Origin: Paragonimus westermani
Lineage: Eukaryota > Platyhelminthes > Trematoda > Plagiorchiida > Troglotrematidae
Length of the DNA stretch: 64,000 bases
Direction: 5' to 3'
NCBI GenBank assembly: GCA_008508345.1
Contig: QNGE01000956.1
Location: forward strand, 137,056 to 201,055
Every line of letters begins with the position of its first letter. Positions within the stretch are counted from its first letter, which is position 1. The notes under the pieces were generated by a model. It had not been told where the DNA came from, ran no database searches, and saw only the letters and a program-made list of their open reading frames with translations. The position numbers were made by a program, and so were the translations under genes. Positions 36,048 through 47,800 of the stretch are shown piece after piece.

Positions 36048-36591
36048 AGAGTTTACAGTAGCCTTTGTAAAATCCTCAGGGTGGAATTGTTTGTGAACGA
36101 ATCGTTGTCTTTAATCGTATCCAATAACTTCACAACATCCGGAAATGATACAAAATTCCGTTTTACATAGCTCATCTAAAATTGATTCGCTCTTAATGTG
36201 TATCGAAGTCCTCAACACTCTTCTTTCGCTTCTTGTTCAACTCGATTGTTACGCAGGGGCAGTCTTCTCACTACTGAAACGACCACAAAAGTGACTTGAC
36301 AGCCTATTTTTCAACTGATATAGACTTTCAAGTTCTCCGTGATTACTATTGCATCGTTAAAGGTTATCGAGCCAAGTCTGCTTCATTTGCCAAAGAAGCA
36401 TACACAAAATAAAGGTTGGCTTTTCAAACTGAACAAAGCGCCCCGGTGACTCCATTTGAAGTGCTGAGATACGTAACTCGAGCTTGTCCCAATGGTTATC
36501 AAAGTGACCAGTGTACAACTGATGATTACATTGTATTGCATTATTGACACACGTCGTCTGCTAACCACCCCACTCCCCGATTACCTGACAG
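36048..36591 (+). other. FBXL16: End of FBXL16 intron 2
   Basis: No gene recognised. It ends in acceptor ccccgattacctgacag at 36591. Confidence 0.6.
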
Positions 36592-36740
36592 GATGCAAAC
36601 GTATTTCCGAGGAGGGTATATGCCAGCTAGCACGGCATCCTCGCCTGCGCCGTTTAGAAGTTACACACTGTCCGGGCGCGAGCCATCGTGTCAAGGCCTA
36701 CCTATCGAAAAATCTACCTGACTGCCATCTGCTGGATTGA
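36592..36740 (+). CDS. FBXL16: FBXL16 last coding exon
   Basis: Two bases complete the Gly codon from the previous exon, giving LAGCKRISEEGICQLARHP, then LRRLEVTHCPGASHRVKAYL and the end LPDCHLLD, TGA at 36738-36740. It matches the last LRR and C-terminus of vertebrate FBXL16 (NCPGA.. and ..LP.C..I.), so the C-terminus is complete. The poly-A site was not identified. Confidence 0.95.
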
Positions 36741-37931
36741 TGAGTCAAGGGACCTGTTGCCAGGGCACCACGGCCGTCTAACGTTTCCACGCCTATGAGT
36801 GAAGCAGGCCCATGGAAATGCAGACCGAGCGACTGCAAAGCGAATTCAGCTTTGCGAGTGTATGATCCCAACCGTTCATTCAAGGCTAAAGACGAGGTGA
36901 GAACGTTTGACAAGGATGGAGCAGAACTACTTGGCATCTTGTAATATATACACATTTGAACTATGCATCCCGTTTTTAACACTATGGTAGCGATCAGTCA
37001 AACACGCGTGATCGTAATCACTTACGTCGCCCGAACCTAGGATCAGACTTTTGTTAGATCTTAGCGCGAACGTTGCGTTAACACGAATGGCAAGATGAAG
37101 ATTTTAAGTGGGTTATGATCAAGTTGAAGACGATCCATCACGTAAGAATTAGTGATCCAAAGTAATAGATGTGCGGCTATACTAACGATGAACTGAGCGA
37201 ATTCTTTTACCAACACAATGTCCAGTGGAGCAGTGAACTATCGACATGAACAAAGTAGGCCAATGAAGGCAACAAAGACAGAAGAGATATGAGGGCTTTC
37301 ACGATCAACCGAGCATGAATACCAACCACTTCGAGCGCAATGAAGTTTGTAGGTTGCTCTGTTTCATCTCGAGACTTTTTCCAAACGACTGGCGTGATTG
37401 AGTCATCTTTTATGCCTGTTACCTTTTTTTGCACTGGTAGTATCCGACTGGCTGGCTTATTGCAGCTCGTAAGAACCTGTAAAGCTTCGAGACGCCTGAC
37501 CGACTACCAGAAACATGCTAGTAGACAGTCACTTCGGTTTTACATTGGGCCTGCTGAACGCTCACAACCGACTACCGAAAGAGTGACTCATTCAGCCAAT
37601 CGTAACAAGCACGGATGAGCGTGGCTGACCTTGAAACAATGGAGTTCAAGGAAAATTCCCACTTTCAAAAGGAGTTCGACACGAAGATACCTCTGAGATT
37701 AAAACACGGCAATCAGAATGACTCCTTGAGGGAAAACGAAAAGATAGTGATAAGAACAGCTTCCTGGCAGGATTCAATAGGAAGCATTGCTACAAAATCA
37801 TGTGGTTGTATGCTTTACGGAGCATTTTGGCTAGCATCCTTAGTGATACTGAAATTTTCACGTGCCAGTTGATTGTTTACGGTTAGCTGCCAGCAAACTC
37901 TTTCTTGGGTTATTATTAAGTCTTCAGTGCC
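36741..37931. other. FBXL16 3' flank
   Basis: Should contain the FBXL16 3' UTR. Open + frames at 37340-37872 are unrecognised. Confidence 0.45.
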
Positions 37932-38532
37932 ATGAGAATAAAGACATAGGCGAACATTTGTTTTCGATAATTCATCTTCAGGCCGGTACAATTATATATG
38001 GGGTTAGTAGAGTTAGATCGAGATATCGATCGGACTTATTACAGAGAAACGAGGTCACTGGCCAGTCAGTTGGCGATGGCTTGATTGATCAGTTATGCCA
38101 CGCTTGTCCATTGGTTTGACCGCACCGGTTGGCCATCGATCCGATGGATTTTTGGCCATGGTAGGTGCAGCGTCTGAACAAACCGTTTTTGACGACATAA
38201 TATCGGGTCAATCAGCCTGATTCCGATAGCCTCGGCAGTACAAAGTGTTCTAATTCGGACAGCTTTTGATCGGTTGTCTGGCACGCGACATACGACTTTG
38301 AAAGCTTCGTCAGTTCTCGCCTGGTGCCCGCTTTCAACCAGATGAGCGAGATTAGCGCTGTTGACCGATCGTGATTCCCCGTGTCCCAGCCATCGTGGAT
38401 AGTGTTCCCGGATTCGTTTCGAAAGCTGTCTTGACGTTCGACCAATATAACCTGCTCCACAGGAACAAGTGAATGAGTAGATGCACATAGATGAGGTCTG
38501 AACTGTCAGTCTATCTTTGTTATAAAACCTGA
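37932..38532 (-). mobile_element. Penelope-like element 3' half, left inverted copy
   Basis: Exact-looking reverse complement of 38934-39534 (coordinates sum to 77466). On - it encodes the GIY-YIG endonuclease and C-terminus, ending in a stop at 38093-38095, then a ~160-bp 3' UTR. Its inner edge runs into the gap of n. Confidence 0.88.
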
Positions 38533-38852
38533 NNNNNNNNNNNNNNNNNNNNNNNNNNNNNNNNNNNNNNNNNNNNNNNNNNNNNNNNNNNNNNNNNNNN
38601 NNNNNNNNNNNNNNNNNNNNNNNNNNNNNNNNNNNNNNNNNNNNNNNNNNNNNNNNNNNNNNNNNNNNNNNNNNNNNNNNNNNNNNNNNNNNNNNNNNNN
38701 NNNNNNNNNNNNNNNNNNNNNNNNNNNNNNNNNNNNNNNNNNNNNNNNNNNNNNNNNNNNNNNNNNNNNNNNNNNNNNNNNNNNNNNNNNNNNNNNNNNN
38801 NNNNNNNNNNNNNNNNNNNNNNNNNNNNNNNNNNNNNNNNNNNNNNNNNNNN
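38533..38852. other. Assembly gap (320 n)
   Basis: Run of n between the two inverted Penelope copies; the true length is unknown. Confidence 0.99.
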
Positions 38853-39534
38853 TGACAAATAGGCTCAACCAGACAATAAGCAGGACCTATGCCACCGCTG
38901 AGCTCCGTATTCAATTCTCCACATCCCCCATTATCAGGTTTTATAACAAAGATAGACTGACAGTTCAGACCTCATCTATGTGCATCTACTCATTCACTTG
39001 TTCCTGTGGAGCAGGTTATATTGGTCGAACGTCAAGACAGCTTTCGAAACGAATCCGGGAACACTATCCACGATGGCTGGGACACGGGGAATCACGATCG
39101 GTCAACAGCGCTAATCTCGCTCATCTGGTTGAAAGCGGGCACCAGGCGAGAACTGACGAAGCTTTCAAAGTCGTATGTCGCGTGCCAGACAACCGATCAA
39201 AAGCTGTCCGAATTAGAACACTTTGTACTGCCGAGGCTATCGGAATCAGGCTGATTGACCCGATATTATGTCGTCAAAAACGGTTTGTTCAGACGCTGCA
39301 CCTACCATGGCCAAAAATCCATCGGATCGATGGCCAACCGGTGCGGTCAAACCAATGGACAAGCGTGGCATAACTGATCAATCAAGCCATCGCCAACTGA
39401 CTGGCCAGTGACCTCGTTTCTCTGTAATAAGTCCGATCGATATCTCGATCTAACTCTACTAACCCCATATATAATTGTACCGGCCTGAAGATGAATTATC
39501 GAAAACAAATGTTCGCCTATGTCTTTATTCTCAT
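38853..39534 (+). mobile_element. Penelope-like element 3' half with intact GIY-YIG endonuclease, right copy
   Basis: Open from the gap edge (frame from 38855) to TAA at 39371-39373, about 172 codons. The linker TNRLNQTISRTYATAELRI is followed by the endonuclease CIYSFTCSCGAGYIGRTSRQ, with both halves of GIY-YIG in place and the Cys cluster typical of Penelope-type enzymes. Then come HLVESGHQARTDEAFKVV and a C-terminal LIDPILCRQKRFVQTLHLPW. There are no frame breaks, so this is the best-preserved retroelement coding sequence in the window. The RT would lie in the gap. The 3' UTR ends with a CTGAAGA...CGAAAAC stretch reminiscent of a degenerate hammerhead core. Confidence 0.88.
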
Positions 39535-40817
39535 TATCGTTATGGGCATATTTGAAATCTTCATCACCACTTTCGATCTATTTTCGCCTACTGAAACTAG
39601 GCTTCAGGTTGATTACCTGGTAAACCTAGAAGTACCCTAACCAGCGCAATTGGAAAATGATAGACGAGATCAGGTAAAGTTGACACATACTGAGCACTAT
39701 CATTCCCAGCAGCAACACGAAACACAGCAGCAGATCGGCAGCTCGTACTGAGACTTAGTCACTATACAACAGAGTAAGGGGACGGCAATTCACCGACAAG
39801 CTTGCATATGTTCGAATGAGAAGTGTCGGACTCCATGCATACCGGTTGAAGCCATATGTAAAAATCCTTGAACAACGGGGCTTGGCGATAATAACGTGTA
39901 TGGCTGGATGCATTAGGATAAAACTCCTGGCAAATGCTAACAGCGGGGACACGAATTGAAAAAACTAAGTATTGTATGTTTGACGTTATCCCCTCCAGAT
40001 CACCAGATTGTGATCCAGTAACGGGGGTTTGGAAATCATCTGGGGCAGAACGTAGAAGGAACACAACTTCACTCCCTTGGAATTGGGCAGAATATCAACA
40101 CTGAAATGATCGACGAATCTTAGAAGGCTACGCGAGATCGACCGCAAGATAAGATAGCACGTGCTTGTTATTGGAGGTGGAATGGACAAACATGCCCACC
40201 ATGACAAGTAATAGCAGAGTTGATCTGTGTACCTTTTTTCTAAGCTGGAATCGATCATCTGTCCGTCGTTGGTTGGTATCACGAGTAACCGTCTGTATGA
40301 TCCCAGATGGATGTGGGTATTCTTAATCAGCTAGTCATAGTAACGTGTCCCCTTGAGCAACCTGGCATTGACAGTGGGTTCCACAATCTGGCACATGCGA
40401 TGTTGAGGAGACCTGAGGTCTGAAAAGTGAGCGGATTAAGGAATTGGATACAGTAGGAAAGGCTTCTGGATAGAAATTTCCAAAAACAATTCCTAAGGGA
40501 TATAGTGTAATGCGCACACTTTTAGCTGACTGTGTAATTTGAAAGCACTAACTGCCTACTACTAGAGTTTATGGGCTGCCACATTAATGAGTTAAAGCGT
40601 GATTGTTTGACAGATCCCATGTCCGTTTTCCTCGTAAACCATAATGAAAGCGACCGGCGGTCCGAGCTGTCACTCCTGACTTCGTATATCGCTCGACAGT
40701 GCTGATCAAGGTAAGCAGACCTACACTTAGTTCCTGTCTGTGTGTTGCTTAATGCACCGTCGAAGCTCTTGGTGTCAGACAAATCCCAACAAAGTTCATC
40801 GGGCTGTTAATCTAGAA
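39535..40817. other. Unrecognised intergenic
   Basis: No gene or repeat recognised. Confidence 0.45.
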
Positions 40818-40901
40818 TAACTGATGAGTAGTCGTGGATTTGGTTTATTTTCAAGTTGAACACTACTCACGTTTGATCATAGCCTTCGCATCCAGATAAA
40901 C
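40818..40901 (-). repeat. Foldback-family copy, solo arm
   Basis: On - it carries gcgaaggctatgatcaaacg and caacttgaaaataaaccaaa, matching the right arm plus tail at 5774-5876 and the copy at 50957. There is no partner arm nearby. Confidence 0.75.
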
Positions 40902-43900
40902 TTGATAATTTAGAATTGTCAGAAATAACATCACAAGCGGCTAGTTTCATACGGTTTTACAGTATGAATGAACGAAATGTAGGTGTGTGGTTAGAAAAAG
41001 ACGAGATTGAGTTCAGCAGGATCACCGCACCGACTCATTACCATGAGCCAAGAACACCAGTGGTAACAGGGATTTACTTATAAAAGCGACACAAGAGGTA
41101 TACGTTTCAAAGATACCTCAAACAGCAACACTCATTTGCAAATAACAATATTTCAGAGATACCACAGTTGTCAATATCACATTCACGAATTCCTAGCCAG
41201 AGTGTACTCCAATGTTCTTTGTGGTTCCACCCAGTAAAGTCAATACTTAAGTTTGCGTCTCTGCCCGATCACTCCAGAAGAATATAGAGTGGTCGTTCGT
41301 TAAACCCTCACCAAACATTGACAAAATTAAAACGAAACTTGTAAAGCTGTGTGTATCATCACTAAAAATCGTCACCGACAGTTCGTCGAACGTATTTGGA
41401 TGTATGTTCGATGAAATTGTTTTCTTCGTGAAATATCCCATTTGCAGGTCCCCTATTACAGACCATATAAAAAAGACAGCAATGTGTACGTCGGAACAAG
41501 ATGATGCTGTATGATGGAAGGCATAAAGTGAGTTAAACAGTGTGGATATTACCTGTTATTCAACGGTACGAATACTATTCTACCAGCGCGACCATCGTTG
41601 TAACGGCGTTCTATCGTGTAGGATGACAGTGATACTGTGAAATGGTGATCTAGCTAGATGGAAGCCAGCGAGCACATTCTTAAATTGGTTGTCTATTCAA
41701 CGATCTTATCATTTCGCATTGACACTGGACAAGCGGTGTGGATAAAACAAGTGATCTAACACAAGCCACTTGTGAGCGTAAGCGAAACATAGCTTTGGAT
41801 ACTGTAGCACGCTGGTTAGGACACGAATGCCGTCAGCCATATTGTACATACCGCATACAGTGACGGGTTGTGGAGTGCCGCTCAGACTATGGGCAATTTG
41901 GTGGACACGATACCCGCCACCTCGGATACTCTTGCGTTCAGGTTCGAGAAACATGTCAGCAGGTTACGTGGAAGTTGATGACTTGTAAGAGTTAAGACGT
42001 TCCGAACTCCGGTATGAGACTGAACAAAAAATCAAGCACATGATAGATTTTATGGATGTTAATGGAGAAGAATGCACTGTACAAATGGGACAGCAAGGAG
42101 AACATAGATCAGTTGACCCACCAACAAGTGACACCTAAGCCATCAGCGACCACAGAGCCCTGAATGAAAAACAAGAGAGAACACGACCGATGATCGGTGA
42201 TTGTTACATTGGAAAATGCAGGTGGTAAAAATGGATCAATCCGAAACCATTTTACAGGGGGAAATACACTTGCATGAGAGCAGATAATGGATGTGAATGA
42301 GGTAGCAACAGATACGGGATTTTTGAAACCATAACTATGGGAGACCCAATATCAATCTGATTACTGACTCGTTAAGGTGAATCCAATGGAACGGCATTAT
42401 AGCTCGTTCATACCATAGACTTCTTGCTCCGATGAGCTGCACTGATTCAAACGGATCAGGTTGTCCATATACACAGATGTTAGGAACAGTCGATATATTT
42501 GGGACTCGAACAATGTGACAACTATCATTGTTGGCAGTGACAAAAACCGTAGAATTCAAGCTCACTGGGCGTAAGACCAGTGGTTACTCTGGGACCGACG
42601 ATGAAGAACCTAATACATAGGGGCGTGTACGAAATGATGGGGACCTCACACCAACTAATTAAGCCACTGAAGGGTGTTCCATCTGCTTACAACACAGTAG
42701 AATCAATTCACACGTACAAAGTAAAGCACTTCAAATACCGCGTGAATAGGACGGATATAATCTGCATGTATAAGTAACTACATGACCAGGAGTAACAGAT
42801 AACAAGAAAACTTCATCAGCATGCAGAACCCAACGGATGACGTGAAACAGAACAAATGACGCACAGTATGACGACCAATGTCGATGAGTGAACTTAAGTA
42901 CGGAGGTAGTTAACTTGAATGAATGTTAAGATCTTAGAGCTGTATATTTTACAAGCCTGCACGGAAGAAAGTAGTGACAAGGCAACTAAACAGAGAAGAA
43001 TCCATAACCAGTCTTTGGGGTACACGATGTGACAGATTACCAAGACGTTTCGCAGCATGTTCTACATTCAACTAATTTTCTGACTTATACGGCTTACTAG
43101 CAGTTCAAGCTATTCCGGGACTGCAACAAGGCAACAGAACCAAGTGGAATAATTTGTTTTCATAGTACAAGTGAATCAGAAACGGTTGACTAACAAAATG
43201 GACATACACAAAGAATATTATTAACTGAACGCCACTCACATTTGACTATAAACTTCGAATAGAGATACGCCGTTCGATGGGCTCAGTTCAGTTCAAAAGG
43301 AGATATTCGGTCCAAATGAAGATAAGCATAATTAATGGCTCAATTTTGAGTCTAGTGTCTTTTTTCGAAGTGGGCTAGGCGAAAGATGTACCTGAATCCG
43401 CCATCAACCGAAATCCTCAAACTTCAGTCAAGATACAGAATGGTCAACGAAAGTTTTAAGTTTGACCTGATTAGTTACAGTTCACGGCAACTCGCGTTAT
43501 GTATACGAGTTGTAGTACCTCAGCTTGTTTGAATTACCTGAATCCCCGAATGTTTGATGATTCTTCGAAAAGAAGGGTGCAAGATGAGTACGGAGCACGT
43601 TGCTCAGTCCAAACGTTTCTGGGGGTCCAGATCATAGTGCACCAGCCATTAAGACGAAACGTATGACAATTTATGATCACCAGTAAACGCAGCAGTGATT
43701 TCCATCACGAATGTCTTTACAATACTTGCTGCTTAACGTTGAGCCAGGCGCCTAAAAGCCTAACTACAACAGGTCGGGGTATGCTGGGGTGCAAATCGAG
43801 CGAGCAAGCCACATTGGGCATCACGCGTGTCGGTGGACACGATGAACTGACCGCGTCATCCGTTTAGTAGGCAGCTGATGTTGCATGCCGTGTAGAATGG

Positions 43901-44229
43901 AAATCAAAAGCGAGAAGTTTCCAAAAGCCACATGTAATGCTACTAAATATATCAAAAGTAATAGAGCGGACGATTGAACAAGAGTCATCGCTGAAACCCG
44001 GAAAAAACGACTGATATGGCGATCAATTGGATTTGCGTACAAATCAACATCTCACAAACTAGGAGAAAAGTTTTTAATTAGACCGGATTCATATTCCCCG
44101 ACATGAGGCTATCGTAAATCACAGAGTCAATGACCGGAAATGTAAGGAGAGAAGACAGTTAATCAACTCAATTGTGTGGGTATCACTGCTGTCTGACTGA
44201 GTTCCCTGTGAAATAAGTGGAGTTGGAGA
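40902..44229. other. Unrecognised intergenic
   Basis: 43221-43265 faintly resembles the foldback arm (gccactcacatttgactata). An open - frame at 42335-42565 matches nothing I know. Confidence 0.4.
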
Positions 44230-44410
44230 GAAGCAGTGAACGCAGTAAAACTGTTTTGTTGATGATGTCTCATCTTCATTTGCAATTGTGTTGTCGTAAT
44301 CATCATGATATTGAATATACACGAGTTTAGATATGGTTTGATTTTACGGCAGTTAAACAACGGCGTGAACCACCGAGACATTGTGCTGTTAGTAATGATG
44401 ACAAGAGGCA
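44230..44410 (+). mobile_element. LINE-B 3' UTR remnant (weak)
   Basis: Fragments ttgatgatgtctcatcttca, ggcagttaaacaacg and gtgaaccaccgagacattg follow the order of the LINE-B 3' UTR end with a deletion between them. Confidence 0.4.
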
Positions 44411-46473
44411 CGGCTGAAATCAACAGCTCAAACGGTGATTCCGACAGGACAGCTTCTGGAAACCAATCACGCAACATCATCGAAGGCACAACAGAGTTCC
44501 CTCCATCTCCGAACATTAACGACCATTCCGTTCATACTATGATATCACTCAAAAACACTGTCCTTAACCTGTTCAACTTAATATTACAGCTCACTCTAAC
44601 CCATTGTTTCCTAACCGAGGACATCCACAATCCTTGGGGATATGGAAACCAAGCCATAGACAACTTCTAAAAATAGTAACGAAAACACAGTGACGAACAA
44701 GTAGGTTTAGTGGCTTGGCATCAGCGCCACTGAAATGTGTCGATCACACCTCCAGTTCAGTGTGATATTCACGTCTAAAATATAAGTGCTTGTTTTTGCA
44801 ACCTGCTATTATGTGCAACCCTTAATTGGGTTGTTTGAACACAATTACGTTAGCCGCTAGACCAACCGTTTGGCTGAACGGGTTCTTGAACACAATTCAA
44901 GCTGGCTCAAAGTCAATCACCAACACACCTGGTGGATCCGAATCATTACATCAACACATTAATCTGTCACATAAAGATTGCTCAATCAAGATTAGTGAGA
45001 CGACAAACTCTGTTCACAGCTAAAAACCATCCGAATTTGCCCATATAACCTAGCAAATGAAAACATTGTGTTCAGCCTTTGGAACTACCTTGACCAACCC
45101 TCACTCTGCAAACCGGTCATGATCCGATGCTCCAACAATCGTATCAGTTGGCACTCGGCAGTGACACTTTTGGCCTTACCAAACTTCCTCTTTTACTGTT
45201 GACCGCGATAATGATTGGTGCGCAGAAGTGATAATGTGATGCGTTTAATCATAAAAACGAATAACTGAATACGAACTTGTTCGTCACACCGTTTTTAAGT
45301 AGTCACATTAACAGCAACAGCATAGAACCATCAAGACTTTATATATATTGTTTTACAGCTCTATACACGTATACGGTTTTGATATTTGAGAGGAACGATC
45401 ACGGAGGCACTGGGGGAGGAGGTTGGAAGTAGTAAAATATTAAGAACTCATGATTAAACTAGCCGTTGTGGCTGTTAGTTATCGCGTTAATTTGTGTGTA
45501 AATTTTGTCCGCCATTATTTCGTTTTACGAATTTCCGGCGCCAAGCTATTGTGATATCCATACTGGTAAGGTCGTGAAAAGTTTGACACTTCCGTGTCCC
45601 GGTTTATGCGCTTGAGATACATACGGGTAGTATACCGTATAAAATCTCCGTTAGATGACAGGTCGACCAGTAACCGAATCCTAATACAAATGACCCAGTC
45701 AGTTCGCCAGGAGTACGGGTACACACGAGTAATAACCGTGTCACACCACTTGTTCCGCAAGATACATAGCTGTTCGGTTGCGAAATGAACAGGTGTGGTG
45801 TTGTGCAGGACGGTCCTGATAACATTGAAAGTTGGATGCCGTGAAAAACATGGCTGAAGAAAACTAGTAAAATGGAAATGACTGTGGATAAGAAACTGTA
45901 TAAGAAATACCAAAACCAACAACCTATCGCGTCCCAATCGGTGGGTAGTGTACAGCAAAGGTTCCATTTCAGACAGAGTCATCTGGGAGGAATCCGACTT
46001 TTTCCGTCCAAAACCAACCCTCTCCTCGAGAAAACGATTTTATCCAATCAGAATGGACAGAAATGTCGTGCACAGTCGAGGGGTAACCCTCGCTATTTTT
46101 AACCCGCTCGGCCTTTATCCCGATATGCTCACTGGTGGCTTAGTGACCTTAACTACTTATTTGCATTCTGTCCTTCGATTTTCTGATTCGAGAATGTTTG
46201 TAGGTCGCTATGCACCACCTTGCAATTTTCTCCTTGTCACAGACGTTGTTGGAGCGGAACAAGGTCGCTTCTTGCACCCGTCTTTTGGTTTGTCTTAGAA
46301 GCAATTAACGAGGAGCGTTGCGTTATTTTTCGGGACCAAGATTTTCCATGTTAATTATTACGACGAGGAGAATCCGATTTATACTAATCGCATTACTCTA
46401 CCGTGTATAAACCAGCGTATTTCGTCGAGGGTTCACAACAGTTCATCGAGAGGCAAACGTGATACACACAGCA
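44411..46473. other. Unrecognised; possible internal region of a - strand LTR element
   Basis: A - frame is open for 155 codons at 45515-45982 without recognisable gag or pol motifs. See the finding at 46474. Confidence 0.35.
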
Positions 46474-46759
46474 GGGTCACCAAATGCAACCAGAAATACA
46501 AATCAAGACACGTACGATCAAGGCATATGGAGTAGATGGGGAAAGTTGTTCGTTATTTAATGCGTTCATGGTACTTGTTGCTGACGCGTCTGGACCTGAT
46601 TCGACCGGATTTTTCTCCCCGTCTGGATTTGGATCTCGCCAGATCTCTTCAACGACGCGAAATCTTAATGGAGTATAGAGAGAGTACAGATAGAGACGGC
46701 ACGGTCATACACAATTATCAGCGACCGGGTCATTTGACAACATGCCATTACATAAGAAG

Positions 46760-47454
46760 AATCTGGTATTTCATTATATGATTTGATTATTTTATATAGC
46801 AGAAAATGATGTTGAAAAGCAATAACAATTAGTCGGGAAGACTGTGTTTAATCCAGACTTCATCAGAGAATGCATAGCAGTAGTATATAGTTCTGGTACC
46901 GAAAAATAAAGATTTCAAGAAGAAAAGTCCGAACATCATTGTTGCATACTTTTCACTACTAGATATTATAGCTGCCCGCCTGCAAATTAACTTTTCAACC
47001 CCCTGGCTGAAAAAAGAGTTTTAGTGCATATAGTCCTGACTGCCAGATTTGAACGTAATAGTGGTTTCGAATTTTTCACTACCTCTAATGCGATTTAGAG
47101 AATTGCCAAGGGATGCAACCATTCATGAGTGATGATAATGGAATAGAGTGGTTTTGTCCAAAATGTTCACCTTCCATCGAGTCTGTCCTGCTGAATACAG
47201 TATGTCACTATCTACTGAAAAACGTCAGACGTAAGACGGTTGCATCTTGTTTCAGGTGATCCAAATATTGAGAGCAAATATCAGTTGTAACAGTGGCTGT
47301 ATTCAACAGTTCAGAGGGGAAGTTGAAATATTTAAAATGAACACCACCTACGAGCGAACACAACTTTCAAAAACACATAAAATTTCTTGTCAGCTCCGTT
47401 TTAAACGAACAGTTTGATCCCAGTTTCCTGATTAGAGTTCATCAGTGGTGCCTG
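46760..47454. other. Unrecognised intergenic
   Basis: No feature recognised. Confidence 0.4.
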
Positions 47455-47530
47455 TCCTTGATAGGATCAGGGTTTGAACTAGAGTACACGTTCTCACATG
47501 CTAGCGACTGCCTCATTGATCACACGTCGG
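47455..47530 (-). repeat. tRNA-like SINE segment, copy 1
   Basis: On -, gaggcagtcgctagcatgtg (box-A side), then agaacgtgtactctagttca and aaccc, resembling box B. It shares the core atgagaacgtgtac-like string with the + copy at 47735. Confidence 0.35.
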
Positions 47531-47734
47531 ACGTGATTGAACTACTGTATGTGAACGTGCAAACATTCTCACTTGCAAGCAACGATCAGACTGATCGATT
47601 GTCTCGATAAGAGACGCAGTCAGCGCTTGACAGCTACAATCGATAACCCTGTGATCAAAACTTCTCAGTCAAGCTGAACTCCCTGATTTCATAAGGCCTG
47701 TTGAACAGTTTTTGGTCGCAGTTGATGTAAGGTC

Positions 47735-47800
47735 GACGGCACAGTGGTCAGCACAACCGCCTCATGAGAACGTGTACAAGAGTTCAGATTTCGGTCACAG
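47735..47800 (+). repeat. tRNA-like SINE segment, copy 2
   Basis: Box-A-like cacagtggtcagcacaaccg, then catgagaacgtgtacaagag and a box-B-like gttcagatttc. It is inverted relative to copy 1, about 200 bp away. No clover-leaf can be closed, so it is not a tRNA gene. Confidence 0.4.

Noticed and set aside
37340..37872. + strand frames as a LINE RT fragment
   Set aside because: Some similarity to the NYRG and FRPGRS region was imagined, but no two motifs fall in the right order and spacing.
38506..38868. Open frames across the run of n
   Set aside because: They exist only because n has no stop codons.
42335..42565. - strand frame as an exon
   Set aside because: It looks protein-like, but no acceptor or donor fits its ends and no family is recognised.
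45515..45982. 155-codon - frame as a gene or gag
   Set aside because: No motif, no splice sites, and poor codon bias.
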